A stretch of DNA of 24,784 nt from CAJQPP01 sp041747075 (GTDB taxonomy: Bacteria; Planctomycetota; Planctomycetia; Pirellulales; Pirellulaceae), in the NCBI GenBank assembly GCA_041747075.1, contig JBGTFW010000194.1:1-24784 (forward strand). Direction: 5' to 3'. The notes beneath the pieces are model-generated. The model did no database searches and was not told where the DNA came from. It saw only the letters and a list, made by a program, of their open reading frames with translations. Shown piece after piece: positions 6,751 to 13,558 of this stretch. The translations under genes were made by a program, and so were the position numbers. Position 1 is the first letter of the stretch. Each line of letters begins with the position of its first letter.

Positions 6751-9330
6751 TCACGGGTCGTTGCTGGACTCGTCGTTGCCAACCGGGCCGGCGGCGGCAC
6801 CGACGGCGACCGGTTCGCGTGCGTCGGAAGGTTCCACAAACGAACTCTTGAAGACAAGTTGCTTGATCGTTTTCTCGCCTTCGTCACGAAGGGCGTCGAC
6901 GATGATGTGATTCTTGCCCTGGAAATTGCCGTTGAGCAATTCCTCGGACAACGGGTCCTCAACGAAGTTCTCAAGCGCGCGACGCAGCGGACGGGCACCA
7001 AAGTCCAGGTTGGTTCCCTTCTTGATAAGGAATTCCTTGGCGTCAGGAGTGATTTCCAGGCTGTATCCCCGATCGTGCAGTCGTTCGCGAATTTTGGAGA
7101 CCTCCAGCTCGATGACCAATTTGAGGTCCGACTTCTCAAGGTGACGAAAAATGATCGCCTCGTCGGAGAGCCGGTTAAGGAACTCTGGCCGAAAGGCCCG
7201 GTTGATCTCGTCGTTGACGCGCGTCCTCATGCTCTCGAACGAGGCATCCTCGCCGGCCCCGGGCAAACCGAACTGGGACTCGTTCTTGATCGCGTGGGCA
7301 CCGACGTTGGTCGTCATGATAAGGATCACGTTTCGGAAATCGATATTGCGTCCGAAGCTGTCGGTAAGACGGCCTTCCTCCATCACTTGCAGGAGCATGT
7401 TGAAGATGTCCGGATGGGCCTTTTCGATTTCGTCGAGCAGGACGACGGCGTAGGGTCGGCGGCGGATTTTTTCGGTCAACTGGCCCCCTTCCTCGTAGCC
7501 GACGTATCCGGGAGGCGCGCCAATGAGGCGACTGAGGTTGTGCTTCTCCATGTACTCGGACATGTCGATCGTGACGAGTGCGTCCTCGTCGCCGAACATG
7601 AACTCGGCGAGCGCCTTGGCAAGCAACGTCTTTCCGACGCCGGTCGGTCCGGCGAACATAAAGCATCCGATCGGCCGCTTCGGGTCCTTCAGGCCGCTGC
7701 GACTGCGCCGTACCGCCTTGGAGATCGCCTTGATCGCCACCTCCTGGCTGATCACCGACTTGTGCAACTCGGCTTCCATTTTCAGCAGCCGCGCGCTGTC
7801 CTCGGTGGAGAGTCGCGTCAGCGGGATACCCGTCATCTTGGAAATCACCTCGGCGATGATTTCCTCGTCGACGACGCCGTCGGTTTCCTCGGACTTCTCG
7901 CGCCAGTCCTTGATGATCTGGTCCTTTTTCTTCCGCAGCTTGTCGGCCTGGTCGCGAAGCGCAGCGGCCTTTTCAAATTCCTGGTTGGCGACCGTGTCTT
8001 CCTTCTCCTTGTTCAGCCGGTCGATGTCCTCGTCGATTTCCTTGAGGTCGGGAGGTCGTGTCATGCTGCGAAGGCGAACGCGCGCGCCGGACTCGTCGAT
8101 CACGTCGATCGCCTTGTCGGGGAGGCAGCGACCGGTGATGTACCGCGCCGAAAGATCAACGGCGGCGAGGATCGCGTCGTCGGTGATCTGTACACGATGG
8201 TGCTTTTCGTATCGTTCACGCAGTCCCTTGAGAATCTCGACCGTCTCGGGGGCGCTCGTTGGATCGACGATTATTTCCTGGAAGCGGCGGGCAAGCGCAT
8301 TGTCCTTTTCGATGTACTTGCGGTATTCGTCGAGCGTCGTCGCCCCGATGCACTGGATTTCGCCCCGGGAAAGTGCCGGCTTGAGCACGTTGGCCGCGTC
8401 GATCGCCCCCTCGGCACCGCCCGCGCCGACAAGCGTATGCAACTCGTCGATAAAGAGGATCGTGTTTCGGGCGCGGCGAACCTCGTTCATGACGGCCTTG
8501 ATACGCTCCTCGAACTGACCACGGTATTTTGTGCCGGCGACCATCATCGCAAGATCGAGTACGACAATCCGCTTGTCGACAAGGATTTCGGGGACTTCGC
8601 CCGAGATGACGCGCTGTGCGAATCCCTCAACGATCGCCGTCTTGCCGACGCCGGCCTCGCCGAGGAGAACCGGGTTGTTCTTGGTGCGACGGCAAAGGAC
8701 CTGGATGGCGCGTTCGATTTCGTTTTCGCGTCCGATGACCGGATCGAGCTTGCCTTGCTGGGCAAGTTCCGTGAGATCGCGGCCAAAACTGTCGAGAGCC
8801 GGGGTCTTCGACTTGCCGCTCTTGGTTCCCGACGCCTCGCCCGACGAGCCGCCCTCGCGCCCGCCGCGTTCACCGGCCTCGGCACCTTCCAGCCCACTCC
8901 CCAGCAGGTTGAGGACTTCCTCGCGGACTTCCTCCAGTTTCAGACCAAGGTTCATCAGCACCTGTGCCGCGACCCCTTCCTGCTCGCGCAACAGGCCGAG
9001 CAGAATGTGTTCGGTGCCGACAAAGCTGTGCGCCAGGTTGCGCGCTTCCTCCATCGAGTATTCGATGACTTTTTTCGCGCGCGGCGTTTGGGGAAGCTTG
9101 CCTATCGTGACCATCTCGGGTCCGCTCTGCACGAGCTTCTCGACTTCGAGTCGAATCTTGCGAAGATCGACACCGAGGTTTTTCAGGACGTTGGCGGCAA
9201 CCCCGTTGCCTTCCTTGACGAGGCCAAGCAGCATGTGCTCGGTGCCAATGTATTCGTGGTTAAAGCGCTGCGCCTCCTGGTTGGCAAGCTGCATGACCTT
9301 GCGGGCGCGTTCGGTAAATCGTTCGTACAT
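6751..9330 (-). CDS. clpC: ATP-dependent Clp protease ATP-binding subunit ClpC
   Basis: The 859-residue AAA+ unfoldase delivers substrates to ClpP. Domains in order: double Clp N-domain (1-145, starting MYERFTERARKVMQLA), Gly/Ser-rich linker (146-175), first AAA+ module with Walker A GEAGVGKT (224-231) and Walker B ILFIDE (291-296), UVR-type coiled middle domain (about 432-472), second AAA+ module with Walker A GPTGVGKT (561-568) and Walker B VVLLDEIEKAH, then the D2-small C-terminal domain. The UVR middle domain and size identify ClpC rather than ClpA or ClpB. The tripeptide FGL in NESQFGLPG occupies the place of the ClpP-docking loop (VGF in other ClpC). The ATG has a perfect GAGGAGG Shine-Dalgarno at 9338-9344, 7 nt upstream. 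A short Ala/Gly/Asp-rich tail follows the conserved domain. No CIRCE or CtsR-type operator was recognised. Confidence 0.98.
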   Translation of the reverse strand: MYERFTERARKVMQLANQEAQRFNHEYIGTEHMLLGLVKEGNGVAANVLKNLGVDLRKIRLEVEKLVQSGPEMVTIGKLPQTPRAKKVIEYSMEEARNLAHSFVGTEHILLGLLREQEGVAAQVLMNLGLKLEEVREEVLNLLGSGLEGAEAGERGGREGGSSGEASGTKSGKSKTPALDSFGRDLTELAQQGKLDPVIGRENEIERAIQVLCRRTKNNPVLLGEAGVGKTAIVEGFAQRVISGEVPEILVDKRIVVLDLAMMVAGTKYRGQFEERIKAVMNEVRRARNTILFIDELHTLVGAGGAEGAIDAANVLKPALSRGEIQCIGATTLDEYRKYIEKDNALARRFQEIIVDPTSAPETVEILKGLRERYEKHHRVQITDDAILAAVDLSARYITGRCLPDKAIDVIDESGARVRLRSMTRPPDLKEIDEDIDRLNKEKEDTVANQEFEKAAALRDQADKLRKKKDQIIKDWREKSEETDGVVDEEIIAEVISKMTGIPLTRLSTEDSARLLKMEAELHKSVISQEVAIKAISKAVRRSRSGLKDPKRPIGCFMFAGPTGVGKTLLAKALAEFMFGDEDALVTIDMSEYMEKHNLSRLIGAPPGYVGYEEGGQLTEKIRRRPYAVVLLDEIEKAHPDIFNMLLQVMEEGRLTDSFGRNIDFRNVILIMTTNVGAHAIKNESQFGLPGAGEDASFESMRTRVNDEINRAFRPEFLNRLSDEAIIFRHLEKSDLKLVIELEVSKIRERLHDRGYSLEITPDAKEFLIKKGTNLDFGARPLRRALENFVEDPLSEELLNGNFQGKNHIIVDALRDEGEKTIKQLVFKSSFVEPSDAREPVAVGAAAGPVGNDESSNDP

Positions 9331-9375
9331 CTTCGGGCCTCCTCGCGATGAATTCTCGCAAAGCGTTTCAATGGG

Positions 9376-9981
9376 TCAACGACCGGAGGCCGCTGACTCA
9401 TGGTTCTCCGCGACAGGTTCAGGTTCAGGTTGTGGCTGGTCGTTATTGTGGTCGACCGGTGGCTCGGTCAGCAATGCCAGCTCGCACTCGATCTCGCGTT
9501 GCCACACCTGCCATCCATCAATGCGCCGCATCGTGTCGAGCTGGTGCCGCGCCGGTTCGCTTCGTCGGTCACGCCGCAATAGGGTCGCCAGCAAAAGCCG
9601 GCTCTCCAGATCGCGGGGACTGTCGTTCAGTCTGCGCGTGAGCAATCGGTGACTCGCTTCACGATGTCCTTTCAAGTATTCGGTTTGAGCCTGAATAAAC
9701 AAGGCGTCGTCATCCGGCGATGCCGATTCGTGCCGCCGGTCCTCGACAAATGCCTTGCGAGAATGCCAAAACGACAGCATCCACAGACCGGCCAGAACCG
9801 GCCACGCGACCAGCGGAAACGCCCAGCCCGCCAGATCAGGCCACAGAAAACTGCTCGCGAGGGCCAGATTCAGCAACGTCGCGAATCCCATTGCCACCGC
9901 AAGCGAACTCCACCGCCCACGCAACCACAAACCCGGCAAGCCCGGCCAAAGACAAATCGCCATGGACGGTCGTTGTTGCAT
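9376..9981 (-). CDS. Small membrane protein with TPR-like C-terminal region, function unknown
   Basis: This protein has two hydrophobic segments near the N-terminus (LAVAMGFATLLNLALASSFLW and FPLVAWPVLAGLWMLSFW). A soluble region follows with helix-turn-helix pairs of TPR appearance (ALFIQAQTEYLKGHREASHRLLTRRLNDSPRDLESRLLLATLLRRDRR). A Pro/Glu-rich tail ends it. The frame can be extended to a TTG at 9993, but ATG at 9981 is the first ATG; another ATG at 9963 is also possible. It ends 45 bp before the clpC start on the same strand and is probably cotranscribed with it. TPR-like repeats suggest protein-protein contacts; a role with the Clp machinery is only inferred from position. Confidence 0.7.
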   Translation of the reverse strand: MQQRPSMAICLWPGLPGLWLRGRWSSLAVAMGFATLLNLALASSFLWPDLAGWAFPLVAWPVLAGLWMLSFWHSRKAFVEDRRHESASPDDDALFIQAQTEYLKGHREASHRLLTRRLNDSPRDLESRLLLATLLRRDRRSEPARHQLDTMRRIDGWQVWQREIECELALLTEPPVDHNNDQPQPEPEPVAENHESAASGR

Positions 9982-10333
9982 TCGAGCCAGCAATCAGGTA
10001 CCGATTTTCGGACTTCGGGGTAAAATACGTTCCGCGAGGAGAAAAGCGGCGGAATTCTAGACGCCTCGCAAAACCGGTACAAGGCAAGTATTTCCCCAGA
10101 AATGACCACGGATTCGACGACAATCACGTCCGAGGTCGAACTCGCGACGTCACGTGCCGACCTCGAACGTACCACCCGAGATTGTCAGAGTGGCAGCCAG
10201 GCCCTGACAAATTGCCGAGGAAAATGCTTTTGTTTGACACACCGCTCACAAGCTGTCGCGCTGCGGATTTTTGGCGCGACATTGATTCCTCGTTCGTAAT
10301 GCGCTCCCAAGTCAGTCCTCTGGTTTAATTCCC
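9982..10333. other. Divergent intergenic region upstream of the clpC unit and thiE
   Basis: About 350 bp without a gene I can support. Two inverted repeats are present: CGAGGTCG (10131-10138) with CGACCTCG (10158-10165), and TTGTCAG (10182-10188) with CTGACAA (10204-10210). I searched for the TPP riboswitch signature (CTGAGA and the ACC-TGATC type core) because a thiamine gene follows, and did not find it. No strong promoter pair stands out on either strand. Confidence 0.5.
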
Positions 10334-11410
10334 GTGCCAGCAGAAACTCCACCCGATTCCGCTCCCGATCAACGGTCCATCGTTCGCGTGCTCGACGCCA
10401 ATCTCAACCGGTGTGGCGAGGGGCTCCGCGTGGTTGAGGAAACGCTGCGGCTTGTATTGCAGGACGCCCATCTGACGGCGGTTTGCAAGTCGCTGCGGCA
10501 TTGCCTCGGAGAACTTGCAAGCGAAATGGCGCAACGGTACCGCCTCGCGGCCGCGCGCGACACGCACGGCGACGTGGGAAGAACCGCGCAACTGGAAAGC
10601 GAGTACAAGCGCGGCGATGTACGGCAAATCCTTGTCGCCAATTTCGCACGGGCAGGACAGTCCCTTCGAACGCTTGAAGAATACTCGAAACTCGCCCGCT
10701 CGCCCTCGTCGCGGACCGCCGAGGAACTTCGGTTTCGACTGTACGAACTGGAAAAGGCCACGCTTGTCCTGCTCGACAGTCGCGACCGCCTTGCGACGGC
10801 CCGGCTCTGCGTCCTCATCGACGGGCGCGACGACGATGACGAGTTCGCGACCCTCGTCAACGCGCTGATCGCCGGGGGTGCCGACATGTTGCAGCTTCGC
10901 GACAAGTCCCTTGACGACAGGACGCTGTTAGCCAGAGCGCGGCAGCTGGTCGACCTGACGCGCGACAGCGGCGTGATCGCCGTGGTTAACGACCGGGTCG
11001 ATGTGGTCGTGGCCGCGCGGGCCGACGGCGTTCACCTGGGACAAGACGACCTGTCCGTCTCCGCGGCGCGGCGCGTCGCGGGTCCAGAAATGCTGATCGG
11101 AGTCTCGACACACAACATCGGCCAGGCGCGCCAGGCGGTGCTCGATGGCGCCGATTACCTTGGCGCTGGTCCGGTCTTTCCCTCACGCACGAAATCGATT
11201 GAGCGACTGGCGGGGCTGAACTACCTGGCGGAAGTTGCGGTTGAGATCAAGTTGCCGGCATTTGCGATCGGCGGGATCGACGCGAACAACATCGATCGAG
11301 TGCTCGCAACCGGTTTCTCGCGAGTCGCGGTTTCGCGCGCGGCGTCGCCGTCCGAGGGGAACTGCGTTCGCAAGAATGTCGCCCGCCTGGCGGAATTGCT
11401 GGCCGGCTAG
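10334..11410 (+). CDS. thiE: ThiD2-ThiE fusion: HMP-phosphate kinase domain plus thiamine-phosphate synthase
   Basis: The 358-residue protein is longer than plain ThiE (about 210). Residues 16-148 match the ThiD2 domain, with RVLDANLNRCGEGLRVVEETLRLVLQD and YKRGDVRQILVANFARAGQSLRTLEEYSKL. ThiD2 is known to phosphorylate HMP-P. Residues 156-358 are the ThiE TIM barrel: MLQLRDK (185-191), VVNDRVDVVVAARADGVHLGQDDL, IGVSTHN, the diphosphate-binding YLGAGPVFPSRTK (275-287) and AIGGIDANNID. The product would join HMP-PP and thiazole phosphate to thiamine phosphate, so the fusion covers two consecutive steps. The start is GTG at 10334, close before the first conserved segment; an upstream start was not found. 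No other thi gene is adjacent and no TPP riboswitch is visible. It ends stop to stop against the next gene on the other strand. Confidence 0.94.
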   Translation: MPAETPPDSAPDQRSIVRVLDANLNRCGEGLRVVEETLRLVLQDAHLTAVCKSLRHCLGELASEMAQRYRLAAARDTHGDVGRTAQLESEYKRGDVRQILVANFARAGQSLRTLEEYSKLARSPSSRTAEELRFRLYELEKATLVLLDSRDRLATARLCVLIDGRDDDDEFATLVNALIAGGADMLQLRDKSLDDRTLLARARQLVDLTRDSGVIAVVNDRVDVVVAARADGVHLGQDDLSVSAARRVAGPEMLIGVSTHNIGQARQAVLDGADYLGAGPVFPSRTKSIERLAGLNYLAEVAVEIKLPAFAIGGIDANNIDRVLATGFSRVAVSRAASPSEGNCVRKNVARLAELLAG

Positions 11411-11417
11411 CTAGCCG
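11404..11417. repeat. 14-bp perfect palindrome containing both stop codons of convergent genes
   Basis: CGGCTAGCTAGCCG is its own reverse complement. The TAG of the thiamine gene (11408-11410) directly abuts the TAG of the reverse-strand nucleotidyltransferase-like gene (11413-11411), so the two coding regions meet with no spacer. Any transcript end signals must lie inside the opposing coding regions. Confidence 0.85.
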
Positions 11418-11998
11418 TCGGGATCGTCGAGCAACTCGTTCAGGCGCGAGCGAAGCGGTTGGGGATACCGATCCAGCCAGGAGACGTCGATCATCTCGAG
11501 CGAAATCATGTCACGCAGATGCACGCGATCCTTGTCGCGAAAAGCGTTCAGCTTCATGCGCACGAGGGTTTCCAGCGGCACGGTCCGAAAGTCGTTCGCG
11601 CGCGCCGATGGATCGATGTCCGGGTTGGGTTCGCCCCCCTTTTCGATGTTTCCGCACAGCAGGACGTGCACAGCGTCTCGCGCCGATGCGTCGGGATGCT
11701 CGACCAACATATCCAGTCCCGCCGTCTGGCGATGGTGAAACCCCGCGCCGGTCATCGCCGCAATCAGGGCGGGCAAATCGGCGGGGCGAACCAGGATATC
11801 GACATCGCGTGTGGTTCGCACCGCCGCTTCATCGACCTGGGCGACCCAGGCGCGCACCGCGTGCCCTCCGATCACCGCGTAGGGCACACTGGACTTTTCG
11901 AGAATCCCGACCGTCTTCCGCAATCGCTCATTGACCTTTTCCACGGCGCGCTCCATCCTGGCCCAAAGTTCCTCGCCGGTAATTGCAAACTCAACCAT
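11411..11998 (-). CDS. Nucleotidyltransferase-superfamily protein (AbiEii/MNT-like), no partner visible
   Basis: The 195-residue protein carries the pol-beta-type nucleotidyltransferase signature: YAVIGGHAVRAW (GG at 44-45) followed by RTTRDVDILV (D65 and D67, the metal-binding DxD). Later it has VRMKLNAFRDKDRVHLRDMISL, which resembles the C-terminal helix region (KLxAxxxRxxxKDxxDL) of AbiEii-like proteins. Members transfer NMP groups to RNA, proteins or small molecules; AbiEii acts as a toxin with an AbiEi antitoxin. Here no AbiEi-type wHTH gene and no HEPN partner is adjacent, so a toxin role is not supported. It starts 31 bp after the DUF1552 gene on the same strand and could be the last gene of that unit. 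Confidence 0.8.
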   Translation of the reverse strand: MVEFAITGEELWARMERAVEKVNERLRKTVGILEKSSVPYAVIGGHAVRAWVAQVDEAAVRTTRDVDILVRPADLPALIAAMTGAGFHHRQTAGLDMLVEHPDASARDAVHVLLCGNIEKGGEPNPDIDPSARANDFRTVPLETLVRMKLNAFRDKDRVHLRDMISLEMIDVSWLDRYPQPLRSRLNELLDDPDG

Positions 11999-12029
11999 CG
12001 GTCATTGCTCACTTGAACGAATGCGCCAT

Positions 12030-13349
12030 TCAACCCGCGAATTCCGCCAGGGGACCGTCGCTGTCGGCGAACGACGAGATCGCCACACCCATTTCCTGGC
12101 CAAGCGTCAGCCACAGGTTCGCGAGCGGGGTCCCCTTGGCGCAATCGATGCGGCGGCCCGTACGAAACCGACCCGCGCCGCGACCAGCAATGACCATCGG
12201 CAGTTCGCGATAGGAATGTGAATTCCCGTCACTGATCCCCGAGCCGAGTACAAATAGCGTGTTGTCGAGCAAACTGGCGTCGCCGTCGGGCGTCTCGCGC
12301 ATCTTTTTGACGAGGTACGTGAACTGCTCGACGTGAAACCGGTCGATCAGTGCGACCTGCTCGTCGTAGGCGTCGTCGTGGGTCATCTGGTGATGGTTGA
12401 CCGGCTTGTCAAACACGCTGTCATACAACTGGGGCGTTTCCCATCGCTCGGGTCCGACCATCAGGCTCGCCACGCGCGTCTGGTCGGTCCGCAGCGCCAG
12501 CACCATCAAATCTCCCATCAGGCGGATGTAGTCACCGCGATTGACGGGTGGCTCGTCGGGGAGCGGCGAGACGACGTTGGCGTTGCGATGGCGCGAGCCG
12601 GCCTGCTTGTCGAGCCGCGACTCGATCGCCCGCACCGATTCCATGTACTCGTCGAGTTTCCGCCGGTCCGCCACGCCGAGTTGGGCGCGGAGGTCGCGGG
12701 CGTCTTCCATCACTGTGTCGAGGACGCTGCGATTGACGTTGTCAGTTTTTCCAAAGAGCCTTTCAAAGAGCCGAACCGGATCGTTGATGCTTTTCGCGTC
12801 ATGATCGGGACCGTACCAGGAGATGGCGTCGAACATCCGCGGTTCCATGTTGTCGACAAAACTGTTGCAGCTCAATTCGAGCGAGGGAAAGGGTGTCGCC
12901 CTCCCCGTCTCACGCGCGATGATCTGGTCGAGCGTCGTGTTGATCGCGGCAACGCCATCGGTCGCCGCGTCGGGCCGCGAACTGGTCATCCAGCACGAGC
13001 CGGCTTGCGAATGCGGCTCGCCCGCCAGATAAGTCCGGTTCAGCCCGTTGATGACGACGATCTCGTCGCGCACCGATTCAAGCGGCCGGAGACTGGCGGG
13101 GGAAAGAAAATCCGCCGATCGATCGGCCGGAAGCCAGTGTTCCGCAATGACCCCGTTGGGGATGTACATAAAGGCGATACGGCGGACCGGTTCGGCAGCT
13201 CCCCTGGCAAGGCCGCCGCCAGAAATGCCACCGTTGGCAGGGCCGCCGCTGGCAAGGAGGCTCGACGCGTTGGCCATAACATCCAGCCACGGCAGTGCGA
13301 TGGAGGCGGCGGCACCGCGAAGCAATGTTCGGCGAGTCAGAGAGATCAT
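12030..13349 (-). CDS. DUF1552 family protein with twin-arginine signal
   Basis: The 439-residue protein starts MISLTRRTLLRGAAASIALPWLDVMANA, a twin-arginine (TAT) signal with R6-R7 followed by a hydrophobic run, so a folded export is predicted. The body matches DUF1552, which is frequent in planctomycetes: FMYIPNGVIAEHWLP, SQAGSCWMTSSRPDA and MVGPERWETPQLYDSVFDKPVNHHQMTHD, with the conserved ending VLGSGISDGNSHSYRELPMVIAGRG. The fold and reaction are not established; the family nearly always neighbours a DUF1592-type cytochrome-like gene, as here. Upstream is a 209-bp spacer filled with repeats, then the DUF1592 gene on the same strand. Confidence 0.92.
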   Translation of the reverse strand: MISLTRRTLLRGAAASIALPWLDVMANASSLLASGGPANGGISGGGLARGAAEPVRRIAFMYIPNGVIAEHWLPADRSADFLSPASLRPLESVRDEIVVINGLNRTYLAGEPHSQAGSCWMTSSRPDAATDGVAAINTTLDQIIARETGRATPFPSLELSCNSFVDNMEPRMFDAISWYGPDHDAKSINDPVRLFERLFGKTDNVNRSVLDTVMEDARDLRAQLGVADRRKLDEYMESVRAIESRLDKQAGSRHRNANVVSPLPDEPPVNRGDYIRLMGDLMVLALRTDQTRVASLMVGPERWETPQLYDSVFDKPVNHHQMTHDDAYDEQVALIDRFHVEQFTYLVKKMRETPDGDASLLDNTLFVLGSGISDGNSHSYRELPMVIAGRGAGRFRTGRRIDCAKGTPLANLWLTLGQEMGVAISSFADSDGPLAEFAG

Positions 13350-13375
13350 TGGTTTTCAGTGTTCAGTTTTCGGTT

Positions 13376-13556
13376 TTCATCCACTTCGTCCGCGAAATCT
13401 GCGGAAGGGTTTTCAGTTTCTGTTTTCTGCTTTCATCCACTTCGTCTGCGAAATCCGCGTAATCTGCGGATAGGTTTTCAGTTTTCATCCACTTCGTCTG
13501 CGAAATCTGCGTAATCTGCGGATAGTTTTCTGCTTTCAGTTTCCAGTTTTCATCCT
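13376..13556. repeat. Intergenic repeat array (family B), three imperfect copies with T-rich spacers
   Basis: The segment TTTCATCCACTTCGTC starts at about 13376, 13431 and 13482. Each is followed by a CTGCGAAATCTGCG-type core; copies two and three continue into a TAATCTGCGGATAG-type piece, and copy one is shortened (CGGAAGGG). Between copies are T-rich stretches such as TTTTCAGTTTTC and TTTCTGCTTTC. The array fills almost the entire spacer between the DUF1592 stop codon (13559) and the DUF1552 start (13349). A related single copy is at 5117-5140. No gene is present here on either strand. Confidence 0.85.
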
Positions 13557-13558
13557 CT

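Noticed and set aside
6859..9351. An 830-codon open frame on the plus strand opposite clpC
   Set aside because: It mirrors ClpC in the antisense register; high-GC genes commonly leave such frames open. The reverse strand has an unmistakable ClpC with a perfect Shine-Dalgarno.
9982..10333. TPP riboswitch upstream of the thiamine gene
   Set aside because: I looked for the conserved core elements and did not find them; only unrelated inverted repeats are present.
11411..11998. AbiE-type abortive infection or toxin-antitoxin pair
   Set aside because: Only the nucleotidyltransferase side is present; the upstream neighbour is a DUF1552 protein, not an AbiEi antitoxin.
12333..13514. A 393-codon plus-strand frame opposite the DUF1552 gene
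   Set aside because: It is antisense to a clear family member and continues into the family B repeats, so its C-terminal part translates repeat DNA.
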